The notes below the pieces were generated by a model that was given only the letters and a program-made list of their open reading frames with translations, did no database searches and was not told the origin of the DNA. DNA of 64,000 bases from Phoronis australis (taxonomy: Eukaryota > Phoronida > Phoronidae): assembly GCA_002633005.1 (NCBI GenBank), contig NMRA01000030.1, positions 1,231,957 through 1,295,956 of the forward strand. The letters run 5' to 3'. The number at the start of each line of letters is the position of its first letter. The first letter of the stretch is position 1. The position numbers and the translations under genes were made by a program. Positions 34,921-46,254 of the stretch are shown in pieces.

Positions 34921-36600
34921 GCGCGTAACTGGAAAAAAAATTGGAAGAACTACCTTGGAGCCGCATAACCGCGTGGAAACTTGTTTACTACTTATCCAAG
35001 GTCAAAAGTTACGAGGCTTTGTCTCAAATCGAATCTCCCTTTAGGCACAGAGCAGTTGCGTACGTACCCTCAGTCCTTCCATTCACCGAGTCGACCTAAT
35101 ATTGCGTCAAGGACGTGTACGTATGATAAAAAGATGTCTGGAAAACCGAAGCCAAACCGTAACTTTGATCGCGAGGTTTTGTCTGATAATGAACTATTGA
35201 CCTACCTTAATGTGGACCACAATGCACCAGCTTGACTCAGTTAATATGTTGGCTCCGCCCGCATGACCTAGTTGGGTTCGATGAATGCCTAATTTTTTCA
35301 TAATGTAACAAAGACGAATGCGACTTTTTATAAAAATACCTTACGTTTGCAAGTTGAACTGTCATAGAAATCAAACGAAAATGCTAATTGAAAATTTTTA
35401 ATAGCGTTTTTGAGGTAACTGGTCAAGTTTTCATTTAAAAAAGATTTCATTAAAATCGACAGAGAGGTTATTTTGCTACGTATGCACCTTTCTTAAACAT
35501 GGTATTTTGATTTAAAAAAGTGTTAACGTAATAATAATAATGACATAAATGTAGAACATATTTTTATATTTTCTGACCTTTTCTTTCAGAAAATTTTTGC
35601 TTTTGGTTTTTGACAAACTTAGTGTTTTGATATACGACTTGAAATAGAGGCCACTAAATAAGGCTTAGTTGAGATAACCTTAATTTTCTGTTTGCAAAAC
35701 ATGATTGAACGAAGATTCACGAGACCTTTTACAGTTAACGGCTAATTGACCAAAATGTCTTCAAAACAGTAACTGTCAAAAAATAAAATGTATCTGGTTG
35801 AGTGTCCTCGTCCAAATCAGAACAAACAATAAAAGGGTTTATGAACTGGCATATTGACACGTGCCACCCCAAACCCCAAATCCCTGCTTTAATTTTCGCA
35901 GCTGGGTAAGAATGCAAATCTGACGTGGATTTGAAAATGAGCAAAAAATGATATGTCCAACGAGCAAACATTATCTGAAACTTTTGTCACTACAAGAAAG
36001 ACGACACCTGGAGTGTGAACGTTCTCGGGAAATTTACGCGCCAGTAAGGATCAATTATCAACAGAAATCATCCGTTAAGGGCGTTCTGCAAATTTGCATC
36101 ACTTTATTGTTGAATCTTTAAACATTTTCAAATTTTGTATTTTAGTCTTTGTCTAATAAAAACGAGCAAAATGTGGAGGTCACTGAACTAGTTTTTTAGC
36201 TGCCCAAACTGAAGCACCTCTGACAAAAAGTGAAATTTGGTTGGTTTATATATTTAAATTACTAATTCAAATCCAATAGAAAACGGACTAATTTCTTGTC
36301 AGTTCTATTTAACGAGCTTAATATATTTACCAGTTCACTGATATTCTTGCGTCGGAATAAGTAAAAAATTTTTCCTAGATTTGACTACTTCCAAATTTAG
36401 TGTTTTGGCAAAAATTAAACCGTTAATAAATTTTATTTTACGTTTTAGTAGGAAACTCTTAGCGTTTTTTATGAAATTTGCCACAAATATGGGGTGGCCA
36501 ACTAGATTAGCTCAAACAGCGTCTCGTAAGAAAACAAATTTTGACATTTTAAAAATCCCACCAATTTCAAGACCACAATTAGACTCGCTTAACTTGATGG
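34921..36600. other. Unassigned DNA
   Basis: AT-rich stretch with no recognised gene or repeat. A fragment beginning ATGTCTGGAAAACCG near 35,133 gives a short frame with no known domain. Confidence 0.4.
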
Positions 36601-36604
36601 ACAT

Positions 36605-37064
36605 TATACTGTGTTGTTGGGACTGACATTACATTTTGTTGTTGCGACAGTGGTTATATCATGTGGTTGGGACTGTGATTATATTGTGTTGTTAGGGCTG
36701 CCATAATATTGTGTTGTTGGGACTGTGATAATATTGTGTTGTTGAGACTGTGATTATATTGTGTTGTTGGGACTGTGATTATATTGTGTTGATGAGACTG
36801 ATTATATTGTGTTGATGGTACTGTGATTGTATTGTGTTGATGGGACTGTGATTATATTGTGTTGATGGGACTGTGGTTATAATGTGTTGATGGGACTGTG
36901 ATTATGTTGTGTTGATGGGACTGTGATGGTATTGTGTTGATGGGACTGTGATTATATTGAGTTAATGGGACTGTGCTTATATTGTGTTGATGGGACTGGG
37001 CTTATATTGTGTTGATGAGACTGTGATTATATTGTGTTGTTGGGAGTTTGACAATATTGTGTTG
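36605..37064 (+). repeat. 25-bp minisatellite (main block)
   Basis: The unit is ATTATATTGTGTTGATGGGA plus CTGTG, with a TTG/ATG variant, about 18 copies. The same unit resumes at 38,691-38,723 and 46,074-46,120. The 9-kb interval between is therefore made of insertions into a single array. Confidence 0.93.
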
Positions 37065-38690
37065 TTGAAATTTTGTCTTGGACAAAAAAATCTTTTAGAT
37101 TTTTGGGGGTGGATTTCGACACTCAATTGGATAGTATGACGCATAAGAACTTCACTGCAAGAATAACTGAGATCAAGTCTTTACTAAAAAGTTGGAGTCG
37201 ACGAAATTTAACGCCGTTTGGTAGAGTAACGGTAATTAAAACATTAGCTATTTCTAAACTTAATTTTTTGTTGTCAAGTTTACCAAATCCATCAGTGAAA
37301 GTCTTGGGTGAATTGAATACGACATTTTTTAGATTTGTATGGCAGGCCCGTAATGATAAAATTAAACGAACTACGGCCTGTTTAGGACTTGATCGAGGGG
37401 GAATTCAAATGGTTAATATGCATACTTTCAGCAAAGCTTTAAAACTCGCTATGGCCCGTAGATATCTGGAAAGCCCTGCGTCTAAAAGTGGTGAATTACT
37501 GTACGCACTCTACCCGTTCTTAAAGAATTTTGCTTCATTTGGAGATGACTTTATTAAGTCGAAGTTAACTCTAATTGGTAATTCCTACTGGCGCGACGTA
37601 TTTGAAAGTATGTTATCTTTCTACAAGAAAATAATTGTTGCAAGTAAAGAGGACTTTTTGAACCAACCTTTGTGGTTTAATAGTAACTTGGCGATCGGAG
37701 GCACAGGTGTTTTTTATAAGCCTTGGTTTGTAAAAGGCTTGAGATTTATTAGAGATATGTATACCTCTGATGGTGATTTTGTTAGTCTAAACAATATGAA
37801 AAATAGGTTCGACGTGAAAACCAACTTTGTAGAATATAATGGTGTTGTTTCTGTTCTAAAAAGGTTTCAAAAAAGTCTATTTCAAAGTAAATTTAAAAGT
37901 GTTAATGTCTACTCTCCTTGCATGCCTTTAGCAATTACTCACTTACGGAAAGATTTGAAGGGTTGTAGACATATTTGTTCAGTCTTTAATAACGTTAAGA
38001 AACCTAAGTCAGAGTCTAAATGGGAAATAGAGCTAGGAGATAGTTTAGATTGGAAGAAAATATATGCTTTACCTTACAAAATTACAAAGGATCCCCATAT
38101 TAGATGGTTCCAATTTAGAATACTACATAGAATTATTGCAACAAATACCTTTTTAGTCAAAATATGTGTTAGGGATTCTGATCTATGTTCCTTTTGTAAT
38201 AAAGCTCCAGAGACGCTGTCACACCTTTTTTGGGAATGTAGCTTTGTACAAGATTTCTGGAAGGAATTCGAAAAGCTACTTCAAAAGTGTGGCATTCAGC
38301 TTCCCAACTGTCTGTCTTACGATATTGTTATTCTTGGACTTTACAAGACGCAAGATTTCCTATTTAACATTTTACTTCTACTAGCTAAACAGTACATTTA
38401 CAAAGAGAGATGTCACAAAAATATACCTAATTTTCTCAAGTTCGTTACAAAAACTTATGAATACTATAATGCTGAAAAATTAAATGCACATAACAACTTT
38501 GTACATGACAGCTTCTCTGCAAAATGGGAAAAATTTATTGTTCATGTTAAGTTCATGTAGAAGATATTTACTTTAAACGAGATATGAGAATGGTCTTCCT
38601 GAGGTGTGCATGCGTGAATGAATGGTGTACTTATTTGTTTGTTTGTTTTTGTAATTGTTTGTAAAGGATAATAAATACATAAAAAAATAT
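37065..38690 (+). pseudogene. 5'-truncated L1/Tx1-type LINE inserted in the minisatellite
   Basis: A single 490-codon open frame encodes the C-terminal half of a LINE ORF2: FRFLGVDFD, LKSWSRRNLTPFGRVTVIKT, KLNFLLSSLPNPS, FRFVWQ, LDRGGIQMVN, then the terminal zinc-like motif CSFCNKAPETLSHLFWECSF and a stop at 38,560. Upstream endonuclease and RT palm domains are absent. The frame enters directly from minisatellite sequence, as expected of 5' truncation on insertion. A short 3' tail ends in ATAAATACATAAAAAAA, followed at once by minisatellite. The frame is intact over its whole remaining length, suggesting recent insertion. Confidence 0.88.
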
Positions 38691-38723
38691 ATTGTGCTGT
38701 TGGGACTGTGATTATATTGTGCT
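38691..38723 (+). repeat. 25-bp minisatellite, block between the two insertions
   Basis: Slightly more than one unit lies between the LINE tail and the LTR, ending GTGCT, the left half of the LTR element's probable 5-bp target duplication. Confidence 0.85.
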
Positions 38724-39457
38724 TGTTCTGGCGCAGTGTCAGCTAGCGATCGAGAGAACACAGGTGATTCTACGAAAAGCCTATTCTTTTATTTGAGTGC
38801 CGTCAGTAGGCCTACATAGATAAACCCCATAAACTGAAATAAACAAAACCCCAAATCACTACTACGAAATATAATACGGACACAGATAGCGACAATCTAT
38901 ACGAAAACCCTTATTTACATCAACGAAGAAAATAAACAAGTAACGAAATGGCAACATCAGATAAACTGATCTTTTATATTATATGAAAATACTAGATACA
39001 AAACGAACATAATTCATACACAACTGTACCGTGAGACCGTGACCAAACTAGGTATCAAGTCACCCTAAACAATTACAATGATATGAGCTAGAAACAGACT
39101 GGTTTGCGAATTGCAATCTCAAGGTCACAGCGAACAACGCCCGAACCCCCGACATGTACAACAAAGGAAGAAATACGGCGAAGTAAATAAAGCGAAAAAT
39201 ACTGTAACTACGGACACGAGAGAATGCTTTGCACAAACCAGAAATGTAACGATAAGCAAAAAAATAATACATCATGAAAACCCTGAAATCTCAACCACGA
39301 AACCAATGACATGCCTTCACTGCACACAGATAAGAAATACGAAATACGAATGAATGGAACTGGCGGGTCCACGATATGGGGGTACTTCAAAATGAGTGCA
39401 ACAGAAAACAATATTAATTATACATAGTTAACATGAATGATTGCGTCTGCAGTAACA
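38724..39457 (-). repeat. LTR (downstream copy in element orientation)
   Basis: 734 bp. Directly repeated at 45,307-46,073, with scattered substitutions and an extra stretch of about 30 bp in the other copy near 45,950-45,990. TG...CA termini. Confidence 0.9.
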
Positions 39458-39564
39458 TTAATACCCCCGAGAAAGTGGAGAAACTTCGCTGACCAAATAC
39501 AACCAGATACTGCAGACACACTCAAAGATAACAACCGAACAAAATACACGTGAAATCACAGTTA

Positions 39565-40026
39565 CTAATCTTCAGAACAAAGCAGAAGAACCAATTTATT
39601 TACAGGGCGCCAAAAGATTGACGTCAATGGTTTAACATGACAGCTCCTTACGAGACTATTTTGATCCGCCACTATGTCTGTCATACGACCCATCTTCCAG
39701 TCACACCGGGGAAGGCCTTCCTCCTTGATGAGTACAACATCATTTACTTTCACATTACGACTTGGAATTTGCCATTTTAGACGACATTGCAATGTAGCCA
39801 AATACTCTTTTCTCCATCTTGTCCAAAAGAGATTCGCCAAGTATTGGGCACGCCTCCAACGCTTATGTGAATAAACGTCTTCTCGATGAAACTTTCCAGG
39901 TGGAGGCAGCAAGATCCATTTCTTAAAAGTAAGAATGTTGCTCGGTGATAACGGATCCAAATCGTTGGGGTCACTAGATACAGTTGAAAGGGGTCTCGAA
40001 TTCACTATGGCCTCCGCCTCACACAA
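39565..40026 (-). pseudogene. BEL/Pao polyprotein C-terminal domain
   Basis: The reading includes EAIVNSRPLSTVSSDPND, LDPLSPSNIL, RRAQYLANLFWTRW and NVKVNDVVLI. These are typical of the domain that follows the integrase in BEL/Pao polyproteins. It ends at a stop close to the downstream LTR. The preceding integrase core is in other frames, so the protein is broken. Confidence 0.82.
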
Positions 40027-41510
40027 TACTGTGTGCAGAATGTTATATCTAAGCGATCACATTCGCGTAATGTGGATGATAACACTTTCCAAACAGTGCG
40101 AATTTGACGTTCCCAAAGACCACCGAAGTTACTAGCAGTTGGCGGGTTGAACGACCTGTCAATATTTTCTGTCAACATGTACCTCTGACACGTTCCTGGT
40201 CCATTTCGTCTATGGCTGCTCGTAACTCACAATCGGCTCCCACGATGTTGGTACCGTTGTCACTGAAGATGGTACTAACTGGCCCTCGTCTAGCCAAAAA
40301 TCGGCGCAGAGCATTAATGGCTGTTAAGGCTGTAAACCACTTCTAAATGTATGGCCCGGCTAGAGAAACAAGTAAATATGACACCGTAACGCCTATACAC
40401 CTTTGTACCTCCTTTAACTTGGAACAGACCGAAAAAGTCTGTGCCTGTGTATGTAAAAGGTGCTTCTGGAATAGTGCGTTTAACAGGCAAATTAGCTATC
40501 TTTTGCTCACATGCTTGACCACGTAAACGACGGCAAGTCACACATCTGTTAATAACTCTACGAAGAGCAGCGTTGGCGGCAACAATCCAGAACTTCTCTC
40601 GTAAGGTTGAAAAAAACATGATTCCTACCAGCGTGAGCCAGGTGCACGTGATAATGGCGATCAACAAGCGTTGTAACGTGGCTCTGTCTAGGCAATAGGA
40701 TGGGATGCTTCATACTATCCTTCAGCAAAGCTTTACCGAGACGACCGCCAACACGTAACAAACCTCTGTCCAAGAAAGGGTACGCTTTAATCAGCGGTGA
40801 ACTTTTCTTGCCTCCACCGTTACCCGAGATCCTTTCAAAATCATCTTTGAAGTATTGTCTCTGAGTAAATTTCAACACACTGGCTCCCGCTTCATCCACC
40901 TTCTCAACCGTAAGTGGCGCTGACAACCAACTCTGGTCACTGGAATGTCCATTTCGTTTTCGTTGTACCAACCATTTCTGAAATCGACTGGAAACAGCTC
41001 AGCTTTCTTTAACGGCAACCATTTAGAATAATAATCAATCAATTGTTGCAAACCGCTAAGACTTTCATTAGAATTTGTCACATTCACAAAAGTCTCAGAA
41101 CCGGCAGCTTCATCACTAGGTACTGGAAACGCGCTTGGCTGAGGATAATAACAGTCCCCAGACAACAAGATATTGGGACCATTAAACCAACTATCGTGAC
41201 AGAGAAACTTCTCAGCATCTAAACCGCGTGACGCACAATCAGCTGGGTTAAATTCAGAACGCACATACCTCCATTGCGAAGGGTTGCTGAAGTCTAGTAT
41301 TTGCTGTACCCTGTTGGCGACGAAAACAGGGAACCTATTACTGCGACTGTGCACATAATACAGAACCGTCATAGAATCTGTGTGGAAGACCGATGTCGCC
41401 GAGTCCAGGTCGAGTTCGATGCACAGTATGCTCTCTATCTGTACTGACACTGTAGCGGCTACGAGTTCCAGATTGGGAATCGTCATTCGTCAGAGAGGCG
41501 CAACCCTGGT
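40027..41510 (-). pseudogene. BEL/Pao RNase H and integrase remnants
   Basis: In element order, an RNase H-like segment (MTIPNLELVAATVS, FHTDSMTVLYYV, FNPADCASRGL) is followed by a linker and the integrase zinc module (HYHVHLAHAG, then CVTCRRLRGQ). The integrase core has TGTDFFGLF (first Asp) and an SDNGTN box (second Asp) in a shifted frame near 40,240. Several frameshifts occur, near 40,900, 40,620 and 40,320. An in-frame TGA near 41,490 lies just before the RNase H segment. The protease and polymerase that should precede it are absent. Confidence 0.82.
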
Positions 41511-42817
41511 ATTATCTCGTGTGGGTGGTGCAGACACCTTGCGTTGCTGTCCCGAGACAACTGGTAACGATGACGTCAGAGCATCAGAATCAAGGTCAGG
41601 GGTCGTTGGCAAATGTTTACCATGCTCAAAACTGTTTGTATCGTTCGTCGTTGATCTCTCTAAGTGAAGTTTAGTAGGATGTCTTTTAAAGCATTTGTCA
41701 TCCATAGACAACGGTCTAAACGAATCACAATCATTTAAGTCGTGGTCCAGTAAACAATAATGATACACTGGTGACTTTCTTTCACGTGATGGCGTCGTTT
41801 CCGTGGTGGCGGCAAAACCGGTCTTTGAATAAGTCGGCTTGGGTGGTCTTGCCGCAGCTTTATTCCCAAAAATATGGTCGTTGGCAGTCACCACAGCCTT
41901 CTGAATGAAGCTAAAAAGTCTGGCAAACGTGAAAGTTTTGCGTCGTTCGTCGCTGTCCACAAAGTCGCGCCATTTGTGTTGCAGATATAACAGAAGTTTG
42001 AGAACAATTGCTTGAAAAGATTAGGTATGTGATTCAATACCGTCAAGAATTCAAGCTTCGACATGGCGTGCTCACACTGTTTCAGAAAAACAGAAAATCG
42101 CTTCATGCCACTGCAATCTTCAGGTTTAATTGTAGGCCATGAGTGGAGTTTGTTTAAAAACGACGAAGCAACCTTCTACGGGTCACCGTATCCATGTTTC
42201 AAAGTTCGCCGTGCTTCCTTGTACCCATCTTCCGGATTCATGAACGGACATCCGGCTACGAGCTCCTTTGCTTCGCCTGTTAAGTAAGAGTCCAAGTAGT
42301 ATAAACGCTCTGTGTTAGTTGAGTTCAGTGGTACTATCTGCGAATCGAAAGCCATCTCGAATGTCAAAAAAGTCTTGATTTCTCCTGAAAACGTCATGAG
42401 ATTCGGTGGCGGCAGACGTAACGTTGATAAAATACTGGTTAATGCTTTATCGGAATTTTCAGGTTTAGAAATAAGAAACGTAGGTGGCATAACGTGGGCA
42501 CCTGGGACGCTCTGCTGGGTTAACTAAATGCTTTTGATTTGACGCATGAGTCGTTGGTACTTGACGCAGCTTTCAGCGCTGCCTCCTCGGCGTTTGCTTT
42601 GGCGATTCGAACATTCAGGGCACTCAACAAATGGTGACGTTTAACTTCGATTTCGGTCTTTTTAGCTCGGCCTCCAATTCTAACGACTCCTCCAATGCAG
42701 CCTTTTTGAGCTGCCAAACCGACGGTTGTCATGGTGGCTTTCAACCCGAGGGCCGGCGTTCGAACTTGTCGAGGATTTCTTAGACGACGATGACGAACGC
42801 CTAGAAGTCCTCGCGAA
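41510..42817 (-). pseudogene. BEL/Pao gag, downstream part
   Basis: Contains FSGEIKTFLTFEMAFDSQI, YYLDSYLTGEAKELVAG and ARRTLKHGYGD, typical of the gag family of BEL/Pao elements. A Cys/His-rich segment follows (HYCLLDHDLNDCDSFR). The part between it and KRHPTKLH, where the central zinc knuckles normally lie, seems deleted. Stops occur near 42,520 and 42,176. The frame runs almost directly into RNase H sequence near 41,500, marking a second, much larger deletion that removed protease and polymerase. Confidence 0.82.
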
Positions 42818-42825
42818 GAAGCTTT

Positions 42826-44794
42826 AATAGCGGAGTTGCAACGCCGCCATATTGGAAATGGGTCAGAATGTTGCATTGTGGTTAAGCCGGTAAACAAGTA
42901 CGTCGGCAAGCGTGGGGGCGAACCGGCCACAGGGAGGTTATACGTGTTGTGTGCCTGGCATGCTATAATACCAGTTAGCGAAATAAAAAATTTAGTTACT
43001 ACCTGTTTCCCAAGGATCAAGAACTGCGTTAAACATGGGTCAGAGACATCGGTAGAGCTGGTAGCAAAGGCCGACTTCGTGAATTCTTTCCGACTTCGTA
43101 GCATAAAGTGTGCAGCGCTCATTTTGAGGGCGGCAAGAAAACGTATCTTAGAAACTGCCCAACAATATCTCCCTTCAAAGAAACAGTAACAAATACTCCA
43201 CGGCGGTTGGTAGTGAAAAAAAAACTTGTTTTCGCTTGACCAGAACCAAGCCAACATGAGCAATTTTGAGGATAATGCCTCTGCACAATCACCTGTTCTG
43301 GGTCGACTCACTTAACGTATGCACACTATATGCATTACGCGCTAAGATAAAGCGTGCAGATTATTATTATTTACTTTCTACAAAATTGTGGTACATTGCT
43401 ATCAAAATTCGTTGTTAAATTACGATCATTTTTCATAAAATTTTGTTGAAGTTCCAGGGCGAAATCTTGCCGACAAATGCGTAGCTGCTGGTCTCGCAAT
43501 CGTCGATAGGGCTTGAATTCTTAAATAAGAATACAGCTTTGACTCAACAAATTACCTGAAATCCTCCTCAAGTTTTCCAAATAGCGTCTCTAAGATTTTT
43601 AAGTTCTTGTGAAGTCTGGATTAACTGCAGATTAAGTCCAAATCTACGCTAGATTGTAGCACGCAACCCGAGAAAAATCTCTGTGGGAACACATGTTGTT
43701 GTCACGTGACGTTTGTTTTGAAGTTTGTATGCGTGTGTGTGAGAGTAAGCGTGCGTGTGCTTGTCAGAGTTCATTTGCCAGAGTAATGTAATGATCTAGG
43801 TGTGCATTGTATCCAAAAAAAAAATAAGTCAAGCAGTCAAGCAGAGCGTGTTTTAATATTTACGGCTTAGCACTTGCTGGCCTCATCTGCTAAAAACGTT
43901 CGAGAATTTTTTCGGTAAGACCGACATGTCACTCATTGAGTCGCCGGGTGAGTGGATGCGTGACCGTAGTGTAACAGCTATTTCCCGGAAGATTTGGAGT
44001 GTAAGGGTGCGAAGTGGGTCATTTTGACCTTAAAAACACCAATTATGATTAGTTAAATAATTTCTCTTAAAAATAATGCAGAAGCATTTTACGGTATTGG
44101 AAACTTTCGGAAATTAGTGCCAATATTTATTTGCCGATGCTATGTTATCCGATTAATCTTCGATGACAGTCGGTACATTATGCAGCGCGCACTTCTTGGT
44201 CGCGTGCTAACACTGGTCGAGTTTTTTTTATTAGTCTTTGATTCACGGTTTTCACATGCACAAAGAAGTTTGAGGCCGGAGAAGATCTGTACTTGAAAGA
44301 AACAATGCAATCCCGTTCTTCGACAAGTACGCTGTGTCTGTTTTCAAAGTCCAGACCCGCGTAGTGGGGCACATCCCTCGCAAGAGCAGCAAAACTTCTG
44401 CGTTCTTTTTGAATCGCGGCGTAAGTTTGAAGTGTATACGGACATAACGGTGAGGCTCGTGGTCCGTTACAAATTCAGGCTGTCAGATCTTTCAATTGAT
44501 AAATTGGAGACGTTAGAATTGTAGGTAAGGACATTTTTCGCATGTAGTTCATGGGCTGGGCGCTTACTTTAGCAAAGTCTGAAAACGCGTTGGGGCACTT
44601 GTTGAGCCATGGGCGCTAATTAGGGCGAATAGCGGCAGAATTACATACAGCAGCGTAGTTTAATGCACACAAATTACACGTCGTGCAAACCAGTCGGTCA
44701 TGCCGTTTACCATCAACAATCCCAGTAGCCTTTGCGCACCCTAATTTCCGGACATGCGCAATCGTTAAATCGATTCGGTTGCAACTCCGCTATT
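42826..44794 (+). mobile_element. THAP-containing, P-like DNA transposon inserted in BEL gag
   Basis: A 17-bp perfect inverted repeat (AATAGCGGAGTTGCAAC) marks 42,826-42,842 and 44,778-44,794. Flanking octamers are GAAGCTTT and GAAACTTC, six of eight identical, consistent with an aged 8-bp duplication. Gag coding sequence lies on both outer sides and would be in the same frame across the insertion point. A THAP-type motif lies near the left end. THAP domains are the DNA-binding part of P-type transposases, which make 8-bp duplications. No catalytic transposase region was recognised in the remaining 1.6 kb. Confidence 0.6.
42946..43210 (+). pseudogene. THAP-domain pseudogene
   Basis: One frame with three stops carries, in order, a Cys pair (VCLACYNTS), FPKDQELR, TWVRDIGRAGSKGRL and KVCSAHFEGGKKTY. 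These match the THAP zinc-finger order C-x2-C, F-P-x-D, W, C-x2-H-F. The Cys and His ligands survive, but stops lie near 42,976, 43,033 and 43,100. It is antisense to the BEL element and lies inside the inverted-repeat insertion. Confidence 0.65.
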
Positions 44795-44802
44795 GAAACT
44801 TC

Positions 44803-44986
44803 GGATACTGAGTGAAGGTTTTGTTGAAGCGAATGTTTAGTTTCCATTACCCACTGGTGTACAGTATCACAAAAATTCATGAAACACTTGAATCTGATCA
44901 TGGTACTTCTGACTCACTGTCTTACGCTGTATCTCAGTTGTGATCAAATCTGTATGACTCTGATAAGCGTCCGCAAAACCTGGCAT
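44803..44986 (-). pseudogene. BEL/Pao gag, N-terminal part
   Basis: A Met at 44,986 begins MPGFADAYQSHTDLITTE and a helical stretch follows. After a frameshift near 44,870 the other frame continues as VHQWVMETKHSLQQNLHSV up to the edge of the P-like insertion. The remaining gag continues beyond the insertion at 42,817. The 320 bp between this start and the LTR would be the leader with the primer-binding site, which I could not identify. Confidence 0.65.
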
Positions 44987-45306
44987 TGTCACCAAATGTA
45001 ACCAGTTCATTTTTGACGAGATGCAAGTGCTCAGTACTTTCCATTAACTTTTTCCTTTTTTTCATCTGCCTTGTTGCCACAGCTGTAGTCCATGACTGTG
45101 GCATCTACAAGTCATTTCGCCTAACGGTGTCAGCTGCTTCATCATGATGAACTATTGATTTGGTCACTCCACGAACACCAAGCCTGACAATTCAGTTGAC
45201 CTGGGTAACAATAGATTTTCTTCCCGGCGACCATTCGTTGCGCTCCGGTGTTCAACTGTTCACCATAGTATTACATGAGTTACGTAACACAGGCATGATT
45301 TTACTA

Positions 45307-46073
45307 TGTTCTGGCGCAGTGTCAGCTAGCGATCGAGAGAAACACAGGTTATTCTATGTACAGCCTATTCTTTTATTCGAGTGCCGTCAGTACATAGATA
45401 AACCCGTAAACTGAAATAAACAAAACCCCCAAGTCACTACTACGAAATACAATACGAACACAGATAGCGACAATATATACAAAAACCCTTATTTACATCA
45501 ACGAAGAAAATAAACAAGTAACGAAATGGCAACATCAGATAAACTGATCTTTTATATTATATGAAAATACTAGATACAAAACGAACATAATTCATACACA
45601 ACTGTACCGTGAGACCGTGACCAAACTAGATATCAAGTCACCCTAAACAATTACAATAATATGAGCTAGAAAAAGACTGGTGTGTGAATTGCAATCTCAA
45701 AGTCATAGAGAACAACACCCGAACCCCCGACATGTACCACAAAGGAAGAAATACGGCGAAATAAATAAAGCGAAAAATACTGAAACTACGGACACGAGAG
45801 AATGCATTGCACAAACCAGAAATGTAACGATAAGCAAAAAGAACAATACTTACATCATGAAAACCCTGCAATCTCAACGACGAAACCAATGACATGCCTA
45901 AACTGCACACAGATAAGAAATTTGAAATACGAATGAATGGAACTGGCGGGTAAAACGCTTTCAGTGCCACGTGACAAGTCCATAATCTGGGGGGGGGATA
46001 CTTGAAAATGAGTACAACAGAAAACAATACTAAATATACATAGGCAATATGAATGATTGCGTCTGCAGAAACA
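45307..46073 (-). repeat. LTR (upstream copy in element orientation)
   Basis: 767 bp with TG...CA termini, matching the other LTR. The AATAAA-like and TATA-like words seen are not distinctive enough to place a promoter or poly(A) signal. Confidence 0.9.
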
Positions 46074-46120
46074 GTGTTTTTGGGACTGTGATTATATTGT
46101 GTTGTTGGGACTGTGAAACA
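46074..46120 (+). repeat. 25-bp minisatellite, right-hand block
   Basis: Nearly two units (TGGGACTGTGATTATATTGT and onward) resume directly after the LTR and its 5-bp flank GTGTT. Confidence 0.88.
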
Positions 46121-46254
46121 AGTTTAATTAATACGAATAAACTGAGACGAGTAACTTTCTTTTTTAATTTCAAAATTTTCTTTTGTTCGCTATGACCCTC
46201 TGTGAAATGTGATGTCGCACGCTATTAGTGAACGCCAAATAACCAAACTCAACT

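Larger units (their letters stand above)
38724..46073 (-). mobile_element. BEL/Pao LTR retrotransposon, internally deleted and itself interrupted
   Basis: Two direct LTRs (38,724-39,457 and 45,307-46,073) start TGTTCTGGCGCAG and end CTGCAGTAACA or CTGCAGAAACA on the plus strand. Flanking 5-mers are GTGCT and GTGTT, a one-mismatch target duplication. Coding is on the minus strand: gag, then RNase H, integrase and the C-terminal domain. Protease and reverse transcriptase are missing. A THAP/P-like transposon is inserted in gag. The element cannot be autonomous. Confidence 0.88.

Noticed and set aside
42520-43311. 263-codon minus-strand open frame read as a single gene
   Set aside because: Its left part is BEL gag and its right part is antisense to the THAP insertion; the join at 42,826 is an insertion border.
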